5,253 nucleotides of DNA from Nitrospiraceae bacterium. GTDB lineage: Bacteria; Nitrospirota; Thermodesulfovibrionia; Thermodesulfovibrionales; UBA9159. A program made the position numbers and the translations under genes. The stretch spans positions 1-5,253 of the forward strand of contig DMNE01000027.1 of assembly GCA_003453735.1 (NCBI GenBank). Direction: 5' to 3'. The notes under the pieces were generated by a model. It ran no database searches, was not told the origin of the DNA, and was given only the letters and a program-made list of their open reading frames with translations. Positions 1 through 5,253 of this stretch are shown in pieces. Within the stretch, counting starts at the first letter, position 1. Each line of letters starts with the position of its first letter.

Positions 1-483
1 GACCTGGATGTCGAATGGTCGGGCGCAGTGGCGAAGAATGCCTCTATTTTATTTGTGGCCTCGAAATCGACTCATTCAACGGACGGTGTGGATCTGTCGG
101 CTCAGTACATCGTCGATAACAATCTGGCGGCAGTGATGAGTACGAGTTTCGGCTCGTGCGAGGCAGACATGGGAACGTCAGAGAATGCATTCTACAATAA
201 TCTCTGGCAGCAGGCTGCTGCCGAGGGCATCACCCCATTCGTTGCATCGGGCGATTCGGGCGCCGCTGGCTGCAATCTAGGCAGTGACAGAAACGAAATA
301 AAAAGCAAACGGGCGACCGAGACGCCTCTGAAAGCCACTGCAAATAAAGCGGCGATAGGGGGCGTTGCTCAATCCGAGCGTCTTCGTTTTATAATGGCCT
401 TCACTGTTTCCTGTATCGGAGTATTCGGGCGCTACCATCATCATTTCCACAACCACTTAACGAACATACTGTCTGGGCGCTAG
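1..483 (+). pseudogene. Truncated sedolisin (family S53) serine-carboxyl peptidase fragment
   Basis: The frame is open from base 1, so the gene begins upstream of the window; the ATG at 28 is internal. Sedolisins are secreted, acid-acting endopeptidases with a Glu/Asp/Ser triad. Visible here are LDVEW (bases 4-18), whose Asp (7-9) matches the triad Asp, the DGVDLSAQYIVDNNLA and MSTSFGSCE blocks of the subtilisin-like core, and SGDSGAAGC (247-273), whose Asp (253-255) matches the oxyanion-hole Asp. The triad Glu would lie just left of the window. After CNLGSD (ending at 288) the family pattern stops: the usual STPYxxAVGGT block and the GGTS serine motif never appear. The remaining 64 codons, to the TAG at 481-483, are basic, His-rich and unlike any family I know. 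What remains cannot be catalytic. The family call is firm; pseudogene status is inferred from the missing C-terminal half. An assembly error or an insertion could give the same picture. Confidence 0.82.
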
Positions 484-603
484 GCCTAATCCTCGATGCC
501 TTGGGTGTTGCTCCCATCTCCTAAGCCTCAATACCACCTTTCTCTCATAGGGAAAATGCAAACACAACAGGGGTGCTCAGGAATTGCTATCACTCCATCC
601 ACA

Positions 604-1302
604 TTAATGTCGTTCTTCTTCGTGTTGCCGTTCTTCGTGTTGTTGTGGTTGTCCGTGTTGCTGTGGCTGTCCGTGTTGTTGTGGCTGTCCATGTTGCTGT
701 GCTTGTCCGTGTTGCTGCTGTTGTCTCTGTTGCTGATGGCGCTGAACCTCAGGTCTCTGTCGATATTGCTCTTGCCTTTGATGTCTTAGTTCCTGTCTCT
801 GTTGTTGTGATCGAGGTTGATAGCCCTGGACGCCCCAAGTTCCGTGTTTTGCCCAATAATGATTTGTTTGCCAGCCCCTCCAGTTCTGTTGAAGTCGTTG
901 GTAAGGAATCCGTTCATAGCTCCACGGATGTCCGTACCAATTATGGTCTCTGTAGTACCCTCTCCAACCTGGGTCTATATCAAAATAAAAACTTGGAACA
1001 TTGTTATAATAAGCCCACCCCACGTTGTAATAACGTGACCGATACCAGGCACCTTCCCATGGGCGCCACCACCAGCCGTTCCAGAAAAAGAGGTCTACAG
1101 TAACGTCAGGAGCAACGTAAACATCACTCGTATCAGGCATTGCTACCACCTCTGGTGGCGCAGGCAATACGATGGGCGGCGGCAGAGCAACAGCGACAGG
1201 CGGCGGAGCAATAGTAACGTTTACATCAACCCCTGCCATCGTTGGAGTAGGAACTACAAATAGCAATGCCAAAAGCATTGTTCCACAAAAGAATTTTTTC
1301 AT
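604..1302 (-). CDS. Secreted YxW-rich protein with Gln/His repeat tail, function unknown
   Basis: This is a 232-aa protein of unknown function. Residues 1-23 are a signal peptide: MKK basic start, hydrophobic LLALLFVV core, probable cleavage after TMA (A23). Cys6 is too early to be a lipobox, so a soluble exported protein is more likely than a lipoprotein. Residues 24-66 are rich in Pro, Val and Ala (APPPVAVALPPP), resembling PXPV-type repeats. Residues 70-158 are dense in Trp and Tyr (FFWNGWWWRPWEGAWY, then spaced W/Y residues), as in the small exported YXWGXW-type proteins of proteobacteria and Nitrospirota. Residues 162-232 are almost only Gln, Arg, His and Glu, with four GQ(P/A)QQH units at 199-222; the tail could bind metal or nucleic acid, which is a guess. 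The start is fixed by AGGAGGT 8 nt upstream. It is convergent with the peptidase remnant and has no operon partner. The exported nature is well supported; the function is not known. Confidence 0.85.
   Translation of the reverse strand: MKKFFCGTMLLALLFVVPTPTMAGVDVNVTIAPPPVAVALPPPIVLPAPPEVVAMPDTSDVYVAPDVTVDLFFWNGWWWRPWEGAWYRSRYYNVGWAYYNNVPSFYFDIDPGWRGYYRDHNWYGHPWSYERIPYQRLQQNWRGWQTNHYWAKHGTWGVQGYQPRSQQQRQELRHQRQEQYRQRPEVQRHQQQRQQQQHGQAQQHGQPQQHGQPQQHGQPQQHEERQHEEERH
637..708 (-). repeat. Four 18-nt tandem repeats coding GQ(P/A)QQH
   Basis: There are four in-phase 18-nt units at 637-654, 655-672, 673-690 and 691-708 (+ strand form gtgttgNtgtggNtgtcc, with a few substitutions). They code residues 199-222 of the secreted protein. 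The flanking 607-636 also holds imperfect cgttcttc/gtgttg copies coding EERQHEEERH. A multiple-of-three unit preserves the reading frame, so copy number could vary between strains by slippage without breaking the gene. Confidence 0.85.
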
Positions 1303-1310
1303 TTTTTGTT

Positions 1311-1317
1311 ACCTCCT
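1311..1317 (-). promoter_or_regulatory. Strong ribosome binding site for the secreted protein
   Basis: On the - strand this reads AGGAGGT, a full Shine-Dalgarno match, 8 nt before the ATG at 1302-1300. It fixes the start codon and predicts efficient translation. Confidence 0.85.
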
Positions 1318-1363
1318 AATTAATAGAAACGTTTTTTCATATAATCTCGCTCAGTTTTTTTAG

Positions 1364-1392
1364 GGATGGTGGTTATTAGTTACCACCCATCC
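1364..1392. promoter_or_regulatory. Inverted repeat upstream of the secreted-protein gene
   Basis: The arms are GGATGGTGGT (1364-1373) and ACCACCCATCC (1382-1392), complementary over 10 bp with one bulged C, around an 8-nt loop (TATTAGTT). The repeat ends 62 bases from the start codon at 1302. As a factor-independent terminator it fits poorly: neither strand has a U tract just after the stem, and the T run (1355-1361) lies on the wrong side for the + strand. It could be an operator for a dimeric regulator or a 5' leader hairpin of the - strand gene. I found no convincing -35/-10 pair for that gene, so I cannot say whether the repeat is transcribed. Confidence 0.45.
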
Positions 1393-1860
1393 TCGTTTAA
1401 ATGGTGATCTCCCTTTTGTGCCGCATACGTTTTTTATGAAGTATAAATGTAAATGAGGGGGGTGTCAATGACTCGACTTGGATTAACGGGGAAACTTTGG
1501 AAAGGGCCTCATGCGTGTCTTGGGGATGAATAAATGCCACCGTTCTCTGTGCGTATCTCTTCCTCGCCGTGCCCGTGTTGATATAAACTTGTTCGAGTCC
1601 GATGCGTATGACCCTGATTGGCGATTGCAGAGGATTGTGGGGATGTCTCATCACCACTGCGGAATGTTGTTCTCCGGTCTTTGATGGACGTTGCGGAGGA
1701 CATCGAAATCTTTTTTCAGCGGCAAGAGCCCGGGCCCGGTTTATGACCCGTTCGGTATTTTCTCCCTCATAGACGCATATACCGAGGCAATGTCATCTTC
1801 ACGCCAGCTTAAATCATTTAGGCTGCTGTTTTTTTAATTGAATATTCTCTCGTTTTTCAG
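1393..1860. other. Gene-free stretch, nothing recognisable
   Basis: About 470 bases lie between the inverted repeat and the HU promoter. Open frames on the - strand (roughly 1397-1657 and 1509-1703) overlap each other in different frames, lack a ribosome binding site and match no family I recognise. The composition is coding-like in places, with few long A/T runs, so a decayed gene on the - strand is possible, but I cannot name one. No tRNA, IS end or CRISPR repeat is visible. Confidence 0.5.
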
Positions 1861-1867
1861 ATACAAT
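1838..1867 (+). promoter_or_regulatory. Sigma70-type promoter of the HU gene
   Basis: A -35 box TTGAAT (1838-1843; 4 of 6 with TTGACA) and a -10 box TACAAT (1862-1867; 5 of 6 with TATAAT) are separated by 18 bp. They are preceded by a T-rich run (1829-1835) that could act as an UP-like element. Transcription would start near 1874, giving a leader of about 50 nt before the HU start at 1927. Confidence 0.6.
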
Positions 1868-1910
1868 AAGGTCATTCATTTCCCTCCAATTAAATGGGGA
1901 TATTAAAAAG

Positions 1911-1916
1911 AAGGAG
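1911..1916 (+). promoter_or_regulatory. Ribosome binding site deciding the HU start
   Basis: AAGGAG lies 10 nt before the ATG at 1927. An in-frame ATG at 1894 lies upstream of this site and would put it inside the coding region, adding 11 Lys/Arg-rich residues foreign to the family. The site therefore supports 1927 as the true start. Confidence 0.75.
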
Positions 1917-1926
1917 AAAAAACACC

Positions 1927-2193
1927 ATGACAAAAGCAGATCTCATCGAGAAGGTAACCGAAAAAGCAGGGTTCACCAGAGCTGACGCTGAAAAAGCAAC
2001 GAATGCACTTGTTGAAAGCATAATAGAAGCTTTAAAGACAGGAGAAAATATTACCTTGCAGGGCTTTGGTACGTTTAAAGTCAAAGACAGGCCAGCAAGA
2101 AAAGCTCGGAATCCACGCACTGGAGAAGAGATCAATGTGCCGGCTTCCAAATCAGCAGCTTTCTCGCCGGCAAACACTCTTAAAAAGTTTTAG
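1927..2193 (+). CDS. hup: HU family nucleoid DNA-binding protein
   Basis: This 88-aa protein has the length and pattern of bacterial HU, a dimeric histone-like protein that bends DNA and compacts the nucleoid. The start MTKADLIEKV and the helical region to residue 38 form the dimer core. GFGTF (46-50) is the family signature, and the arm RNPRTGEE (61-68) carries Pro63, the residue that intercalates between base pairs when HU or IHF bends DNA. The C-terminus FSPANTLKKF replaces the more usual FKxGKxLKxxV, a mild variation. HU is preferred over IHF because the signature reads LQGFGTF rather than IHF's IRxFGTF-type variant and the arm lacks the IHF-specific residues. It is monocistronic: own promoter at 1838-1867, and the next gene is convergent. 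The gene symbol is generic, since genomes often carry several paralogues. Confidence 0.95.
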   Translation: MTKADLIEKVTEKAGFTRADAEKATNALVESIIEALKTGENITLQGFGTFKVKDRPARKARNPRTGEEINVPASKSAAFSPANTLKKF

Positions 2194-2233
2194 TTTTTCA
2201 TCTCAAAGGCCAGGCTTTAGTACACTACAACTC

Positions 2234-2287
2234 TGGCGGCCGTCTTTGAGACGGCTCATTACCGCCAAGCCTCCCGCTTTGAGGGAG
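2234..2287. terminator. Hairpin pair between convergent HU and kinase genes
   Basis: There are two hairpins. The first has a perfect 6-bp stem GCCGTC/GACGGC (2239-2244, 2250-2255) with a TTTGA loop, enclosed by an outer TGGCG/CGCCA pair (2234-2238, 2263-2267). The second is CTCCC/GGGAG (2271-2275, 2283-2287) with loop GCTTTGA. They sit between two converging genes, where a bidirectional terminator is expected. Neither is followed by a U tract on either strand, so they are not classical intrinsic terminators; RNA end protection or factor-assisted termination is possible. Confidence 0.35.
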
Positions 2288-2328
2288 CGTTATGACTTCT
2301 TAACCGCGGCAGTATAGAGGCATTTGTA

Positions 2329-4719
2329 CTACGGCTCAGTGATTACCTTATGCAATATTCTGCTCAGATCACTGCTTGTGAAAGGTTTTGCAATTACGGC
2401 TTTGAATCCGTATTCCTCGAAATTAATCATTACGGTGTCGTTGGAATAACCGCTTGAGACAATGGCCTTAACCGCAGGGTTTATTTCACGGAGTTTCTTT
2501 ATCGCTTCCTTACCTCCCATTCCGCCAGGAATAGTTAAATCCATAATGACAATATGAAACGGGTGAGAGGATTCCATAGCTCTTTTATATAGTGTTATTG
2601 CCTCAGCGCCATCAGAGGCTACCTCAACCTCATATCCAAGCTCCCTTAGTATATCACTTCCAACATTTCTAATCTGTTCCTCGTCATCCATAAGGAGAAC
2701 ATTGCCTGCGGCAACAACATGTTCCTCTTCATCTGACTTCTTCTCAGCAATCTGGTTTGCTGAAGCAGGCAGATAAATGGTAAAGGTTGTTCCAACTCCT
2801 AACTCTGACTTGACAGTGATGTAACCCTTATGGTCTCTAATGATGGAATGTACCATTGAAAGGCCGAGACCGCTACTCTTCTGCTTCGTTGTGAAGTAGG
2901 GGTCGAAGATCTTCTGAATATGTTGTTCAGATATACCTGTGCCCTGGTCCTCGATGCTTATTTTCACATATTTCCCTTCAGGGACCGGTAAATTCTCTTT
3001 CGATCCAATATCAATATTCTCCGCATCAACTCTGAGCTTTCCCCCTTCGGGCATCGCGTGGCAGGCATTGATAACAAGATTGCTGAACACCTGACTCATC
3101 TGGCCTTCATCTATCTCAAGATGCCATATACCCTCTGCGAAACTGAAGTCGCATTTCACGCCGCTCCCCCTGAGAGCAAAGGTTACAGAATCTCTTATCA
3201 ACTGCTCCACAAACATTGTTCTCTTTATAGCTTTAGCTCCCCGGGCAAAGGTAAGCAGTTGTTGAGTCAGATTCTTTGCATGATAAGATGCCTTCTCTGC
3301 CTCTTCAAGTAATTTGTATACTGGGTCAGAGGGTCTCATCTTTATCATTGCAAGAGAAATATATCCTAGAACGGCTGTCAGGATATTGTTGAAGTCATGG
3401 GCGATGCCTCCTGCAAGAATTCCAAGCGACTCGAGTTTCTGAGTCTTCAGAAGCTCCTCTTCCATCCTCTTGCGCAGTGTTATATCAGTGACTACAGACA
3501 TTAAGCTGTTTGCTGCTCCAGTGGAGTCATACAGGGGTGCAGCTGAAATACTGATATCTATGAAAGAACCGTCTTTTTTCTGGCGTCTGACTTCTACGCC
3601 TAAAAAAGGTTCTCCATGCAAGATCTTTTCACGAAAGATACGGAACTCCTGAAGCTTGCTTTCAGGAACAATTGGGTTTAACCTGCCGACGGCCTCTTCT
3701 TTGGTCCACCCGAACATTCGTTCCGCAGCCTTATTCCACATTGTAATAACACCCTCAGCGTTGATCACATAAATTGCCGCTGGCGAAGTCTGCAATATCG
3801 CATTCAGCCTATCGTTAACTTCACGCAACGCATCGTGAGCTTTCTTGCGTTCGGTGATATCTTCCACTATCCCAACGCAACTTCTGACCTTACCAGCCTT
3901 GTCAAAGATAGGGGCAGTGCGCATCGAGATCCAGATTTCTGCCGGACTCGTTGTAGCTCGGTAATGGCCCTCATAATGACCTTCATATCCCTCTACTGCT
4001 TTTCGCACAGCAGGGATCACGCTCTGGTCCTTCAGCGTCCTCATGTCCAGACCCAATAATTTCTCGTGGGTTGATTGAAGGATTTCTATAAAACGATCGT
4101 TCAATGCGGTAAGGGTCAGTTGAGTATCATAGTTGAATATTCCAATCGGACTATTATAAAAAAGCAGGCGATACCTTTCCTCGCTGTCTCTGAGTGCCTC
4201 CTCTATTTTTTTTCGCTCGGCGATGTCTCTTTGGAGGTGCTCGTTAACCAGTGTCAATTCACTTGTACGCCCCGCTACCAGCTGTTCCAGGTGTCCGCGG
4301 TATTTCTTCAATGCCTCATCGGACCGCTTCCCTTCGGTAATATCTTGCCAGATAGCATGAATAACCTTGCAGCCGGAGAAATCCAGCATCTGTGTAATGG
4401 CGCGAACGTCCCTTATCTCTCCAGTTTTGGTTCTATGCTTCACTTCAAAGGCAGCTTTCCCTTTACTTAATACTTCCGCCATCTTGGACTGTATTTCTTC
4501 TGAACTCTGGAAAGCGACGATATCTGAGATACGAAGCCTTGAAAACTCCTCTCTCGTATAGCCGAGCTGCTTATGGGCAGCCTCATTGAATTCAATCAAT
4601 TTTCCGTCAGTATCGATGATCAGAATACCATAAGGCGACTGATCGAATACTGCGCGATATCGACTTTCTGCCTCTCGGAGTTCATTCTCCTCCTCCTTGC
4701 TCTTGTCGTTATCCCTCAT
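2329..4719 (-). CDS. Soluble hybrid sensor histidine kinase, three PAS domains plus receiver
   Basis: A 796-aa signalling kinase that should sense an intracellular cue through PAS domains, autophosphorylate on His and pass phosphate to its own receiver. Order: PAS1 (about 17-128), a coiled linker with heptad-like charge (129-178), PAS2 (179-291) and PAS3 (301-416), each ending in a PAC-type DIT motif. HisKA (about 424-495) has GGIAHDFNN with the phospho-acceptor His441. The HATPase (540-652) has N547/N551, G1 DQGTGI (591-596), F-box FDPYFTTK (605-612) and G2 GLGL (617-620). The receiver (673-792) has acidic pair D678/D679, phospho-acceptor Asp727, S755/S756 and Lys778. All catalytic residues are present. 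No membrane segment or signal peptide is seen, so it is cytoplasmic. The start is supported by AGGA 7 nt upstream. No output domain and no adjacent response regulator, so it is an orphan. A four-residue duplication (EGHYEGHY, 246-253) lies in PAS2. The ligand cannot be told from sequence. Confidence 0.96.
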   Translation of the reverse strand: MRDNDKSKEEENELREAESRYRAVFDQSPYGILIIDTDGKLIEFNEAAHKQLGYTREEFSRLRISDIVAFQSSEEIQSKMAEVLSKGKAAFEVKHRTKTGEIRDVRAITQMLDFSGCKVIHAIWQDITEGKRSDEALKKYRGHLEQLVAGRTSELTLVNEHLQRDIAERKKIEEALRDSEERYRLLFYNSPIGIFNYDTQLTLTALNDRFIEILQSTHEKLLGLDMRTLKDQSVIPAVRKAVEGYEGHYEGHYRATTSPAEIWISMRTAPIFDKAGKVRSCVGIVEDITERKKAHDALREVNDRLNAILQTSPAAIYVINAEGVITMWNKAAERMFGWTKEEAVGRLNPIVPESKLQEFRIFREKILHGEPFLGVEVRRQKKDGSFIDISISAAPLYDSTGAANSLMSVVTDITLRKRMEEELLKTQKLESLGILAGGIAHDFNNILTAVLGYISLAMIKMRPSDPVYKLLEEAEKASYHAKNLTQQLLTFARGAKAIKRTMFVEQLIRDSVTFALRGSGVKCDFSFAEGIWHLEIDEGQMSQVFSNLVINACHAMPEGGKLRVDAENIDIGSKENLPVPEGKYVKISIEDQGTGISEQHIQKIFDPYFTTKQKSSGLGLSMVHSIIRDHKGYITVKSELGVGTTFTIYLPASANQIAEKKSDEEEHVVAAGNVLLMDDEEQIRNVGSDILRELGYEVEVASDGAEAITLYKRAMESSHPFHIVIMDLTIPGGMGGKEAIKKLREINPAVKAIVSSGYSNDTVMINFEEYGFKAVIAKPFTSSDLSRILHKVITEP

Positions 4720-4760
4720 TTTGCAGTCCTTTTACAAGAATGATATCCCTCATAATATAA

Positions 4761-4769
4761 ATTATACCA
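4761..4769 (-). promoter_or_regulatory. Extended -10 promoter of the histidine kinase gene
   Basis: The - strand reads TGGTATAAT: a consensus TATAAT (4766 down to 4761) with the TG of an extended -10 element. No good -35 box is seen 17 bp upstream, which extended -10 promoters can tolerate. The start of transcription would be near 4754, leaving a leader of about 35 nt with the AGGA site at 4727-4730. Confidence 0.5.
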
Positions 4770-4873
4770 GATGGCGACGCAGCCCTTACAGCAGAAGCAA
4801 GAGCTTATCCATGAGCTTTAGAACCGCAGGATTCAGGCTTAAGGTCTCGCCGCACAGAACAGCAGTATACGCA

Positions 4874-5023
4874 TTGAGGCGAACATGTACCTTACCAGCA
4901 TCGGGTGCAGAAGAACGGGAACTTTGGGAAACACACGACGTGGCCGATTATTATGATCTATCGAAAGCTGTGTGTGTACGTTTCCCGAACTTAAAGCCTT
5001 CCACGCAGTCAATAATTGCCTAA
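4874..5023 (+). pseudogene. Truncated CopG/BrnA-type antitoxin remnant
   Basis: The frame reads LPASGAEERELWETHD, then DYYDLSKA and FPNLKPST, which matches from memory the N-terminal half of the CopG-type antitoxins of type II toxin-antitoxin modules (typical pattern EEREFWxTHDSTDYxDWSKA..FPNLKPSTKTISLRLP). In that family the ribbon-helix-helix that binds operator DNA starts at KTISLRLP; here the frame turns into QSIIA and a TAA at 5021-5023, so the DNA-binding half is absent. The left boundary is uncertain: TTG at 4874 is the nearest plausible original start and an in-frame ATG lies at 4811, but neither has a clear ribosome binding site. No toxin gene is visible on either side. The stop overlaps the last codon of the opposite DUF4139 gene, so the break lies at about 5010-5020. 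The family call rests on motif recognition alone. Confidence 0.65.
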
Positions 5024-5253
5024 AACCTTATCCTTACCCTATAAGTAAGCTTAGTTTCTTTGTCTTTTGGCACCAGTATGGTGAACTCGGCGGTGGATGT
5101 CTCTGTCCTCTTATAGTCATGGGATGAGCTGAGCATCGTCCAGTCGCCCGGGATGGGCTCAATCACCCTGATCATGACATCTTCTTTCTTGTGGTTCCTC
5201 AATGATATTTCAAAGGCCGCCTCATAGGTGTCGTAGGCGATTTTCTTCCAGTC
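5020..5253 (-). CDS. DUF4139 domain protein, C-terminal fragment at window edge
   Basis: The frame is open from the right edge (starting DWKKIAYDTYEAAFEIS), so only the last 77 residues are seen. The apparent TTG start at 5202 is internal. The pattern EISLRNHKKEDVMIRVIEPIPGDW, then SSHDYKRTETSTAEFTILVPK and the closing LTYRVRIRF, matches the C-terminal beta-rich end of DUF4139 (PF13598) proteins by memory. These are usually exported proteins of about 450-600 aa with an N-terminal signal peptide and unknown function. The C-terminus looks complete, ending at the usual TYRVR(V/I)R motif followed by TAG at 5022-5020, so this gene is cut by the window and not visibly broken. It is convergent with the antitoxin remnant and overlaps its stop by 4 nt. 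Confidence 0.8.
   Translation of the reverse strand, partial: DWKKIAYDTYEAAFEISLRNHKKEDVMIRVIEPIPGDWTMLSSSHDYKRTETSTAEFTILVPKDKETKLTYRVRIRF

Noticed and set aside
365..395. TATAAT (390-395) with TTGCTC 19 bp upstream as a promoter
   Set aside because: The spacing is long, the -35 is weak, and nothing credible is coded downstream on the + strand.
427..482. Direct repeat GGGCGCTA at 427-434 and 475-482 as a target-site duplication or attachment site
   Set aside because: Only 8 bases, no inverted ends or transposase between the copies; it could be chance.
496..1103. Long + strand open frames rich in Leu/Val (LLWLSVLLWLS and VRVAVAVRVVV)
   Set aside because: They are antisense shadows of the Gln/His repeat of the secreted protein on the - strand; there is no ribosome binding site and the repetitive hydrophobic pattern follows from the repeat itself.
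1340..1345. TATAAT on the + strand upstream of the gene-free gap
   Set aside because: It has no matching -35 box and no + strand gene follows for over 500 bases.
1397..1703. Two overlapping - strand open frames in the gap
   Set aside because: They lie in different frames, lack ribosome binding sites and show no recognisable motif; kept only as a comment on the gap.
4771..4821. Short open frame MATQPLQQKQELIHEL as a second antitoxin remnant
   Set aside because: Only 16 codons with a vague resemblance to small antitoxin N-termini; not enough to support a call.
4697..4873. Extension of the antitoxin frame upstream to 4697 or 4811 as a full gene
   Set aside because: The upstream residues do not fit the family and overlap the kinase start and promoter; only the part from about 4874 shows homology.
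1..5253. CRISPR array, tRNA, rRNA, integron attC or a complete insertion sequence
   Set aside because: I looked for regularly spaced repeats, cloverleaf-like arms, attC-like core sites and transposase motifs and saw none.

Overview
This window looks like chromosomal DNA from a Gram-negative environmental bacterium. The large multi-PAS hybrid histidine kinase, the secreted YxW/Q-rich protein and the DUF4139 protein are all of types common in Nitrospirota, Desulfobacterota and Acidobacteriota. I cannot fix the phylum from sequence alone. The first ~290 bases (a sedolisin-type peptidase fragment, most like acidobacterial versions by memory) are more GC-rich by eye than the kinase gene (about 53% versus 40% in two hand-counted 60-base samples). 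This hints at mixed origins.

Layout, left to right. (1) 1-483: a broken family S53 peptidase on the + strand, cut by the window on the left. It loses recognisable homology near base 288 and has no catalytic serine. (2) 604-1302, - strand: a secreted 232-aa protein with a signal peptide, a Pro/Val-rich stretch, a Trp/Tyr-rich middle and a Gln/His tail built from an 18-nt tandem repeat. It has a strong ribosome binding site, and a near-perfect inverted repeat lies 62 bases upstream of its start. (3) 1393-1860: no recognisable gene. (4) 1927-2193, + strand: an HU-family nucleoid protein with a good sigma70-type promoter. (5) 2194-2328: a short convergent intergenic region with two hairpins. (6) 2329-4719, - strand: a 796-aa soluble hybrid sensor histidine kinase (PAS-PAS-PAS-HisKA-HATPase-REC) with an extended -10 promoter. 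(7) 4874-5023, + strand: the N-terminal half of a CopG/BrnA-type antitoxin, cut off exactly where its DNA-binding ribbon-helix-helix should begin. (8) 5020-5253, - strand: the C-terminal end of a DUF4139 protein, running off the right edge.

The intact genes do not form an operon: each appears to be its own transcription unit and no shared pathway is visible. Two independent gene remnants (peptidase and antitoxin), each joined abruptly to unrelated sequence, suggest a region that has gained and lost DNA. I see no CRISPR array, tRNA, rRNA, complete insertion sequence or convincing new system. The most useful points are the two truncated genes and the inverted repeat upstream of the secreted protein.
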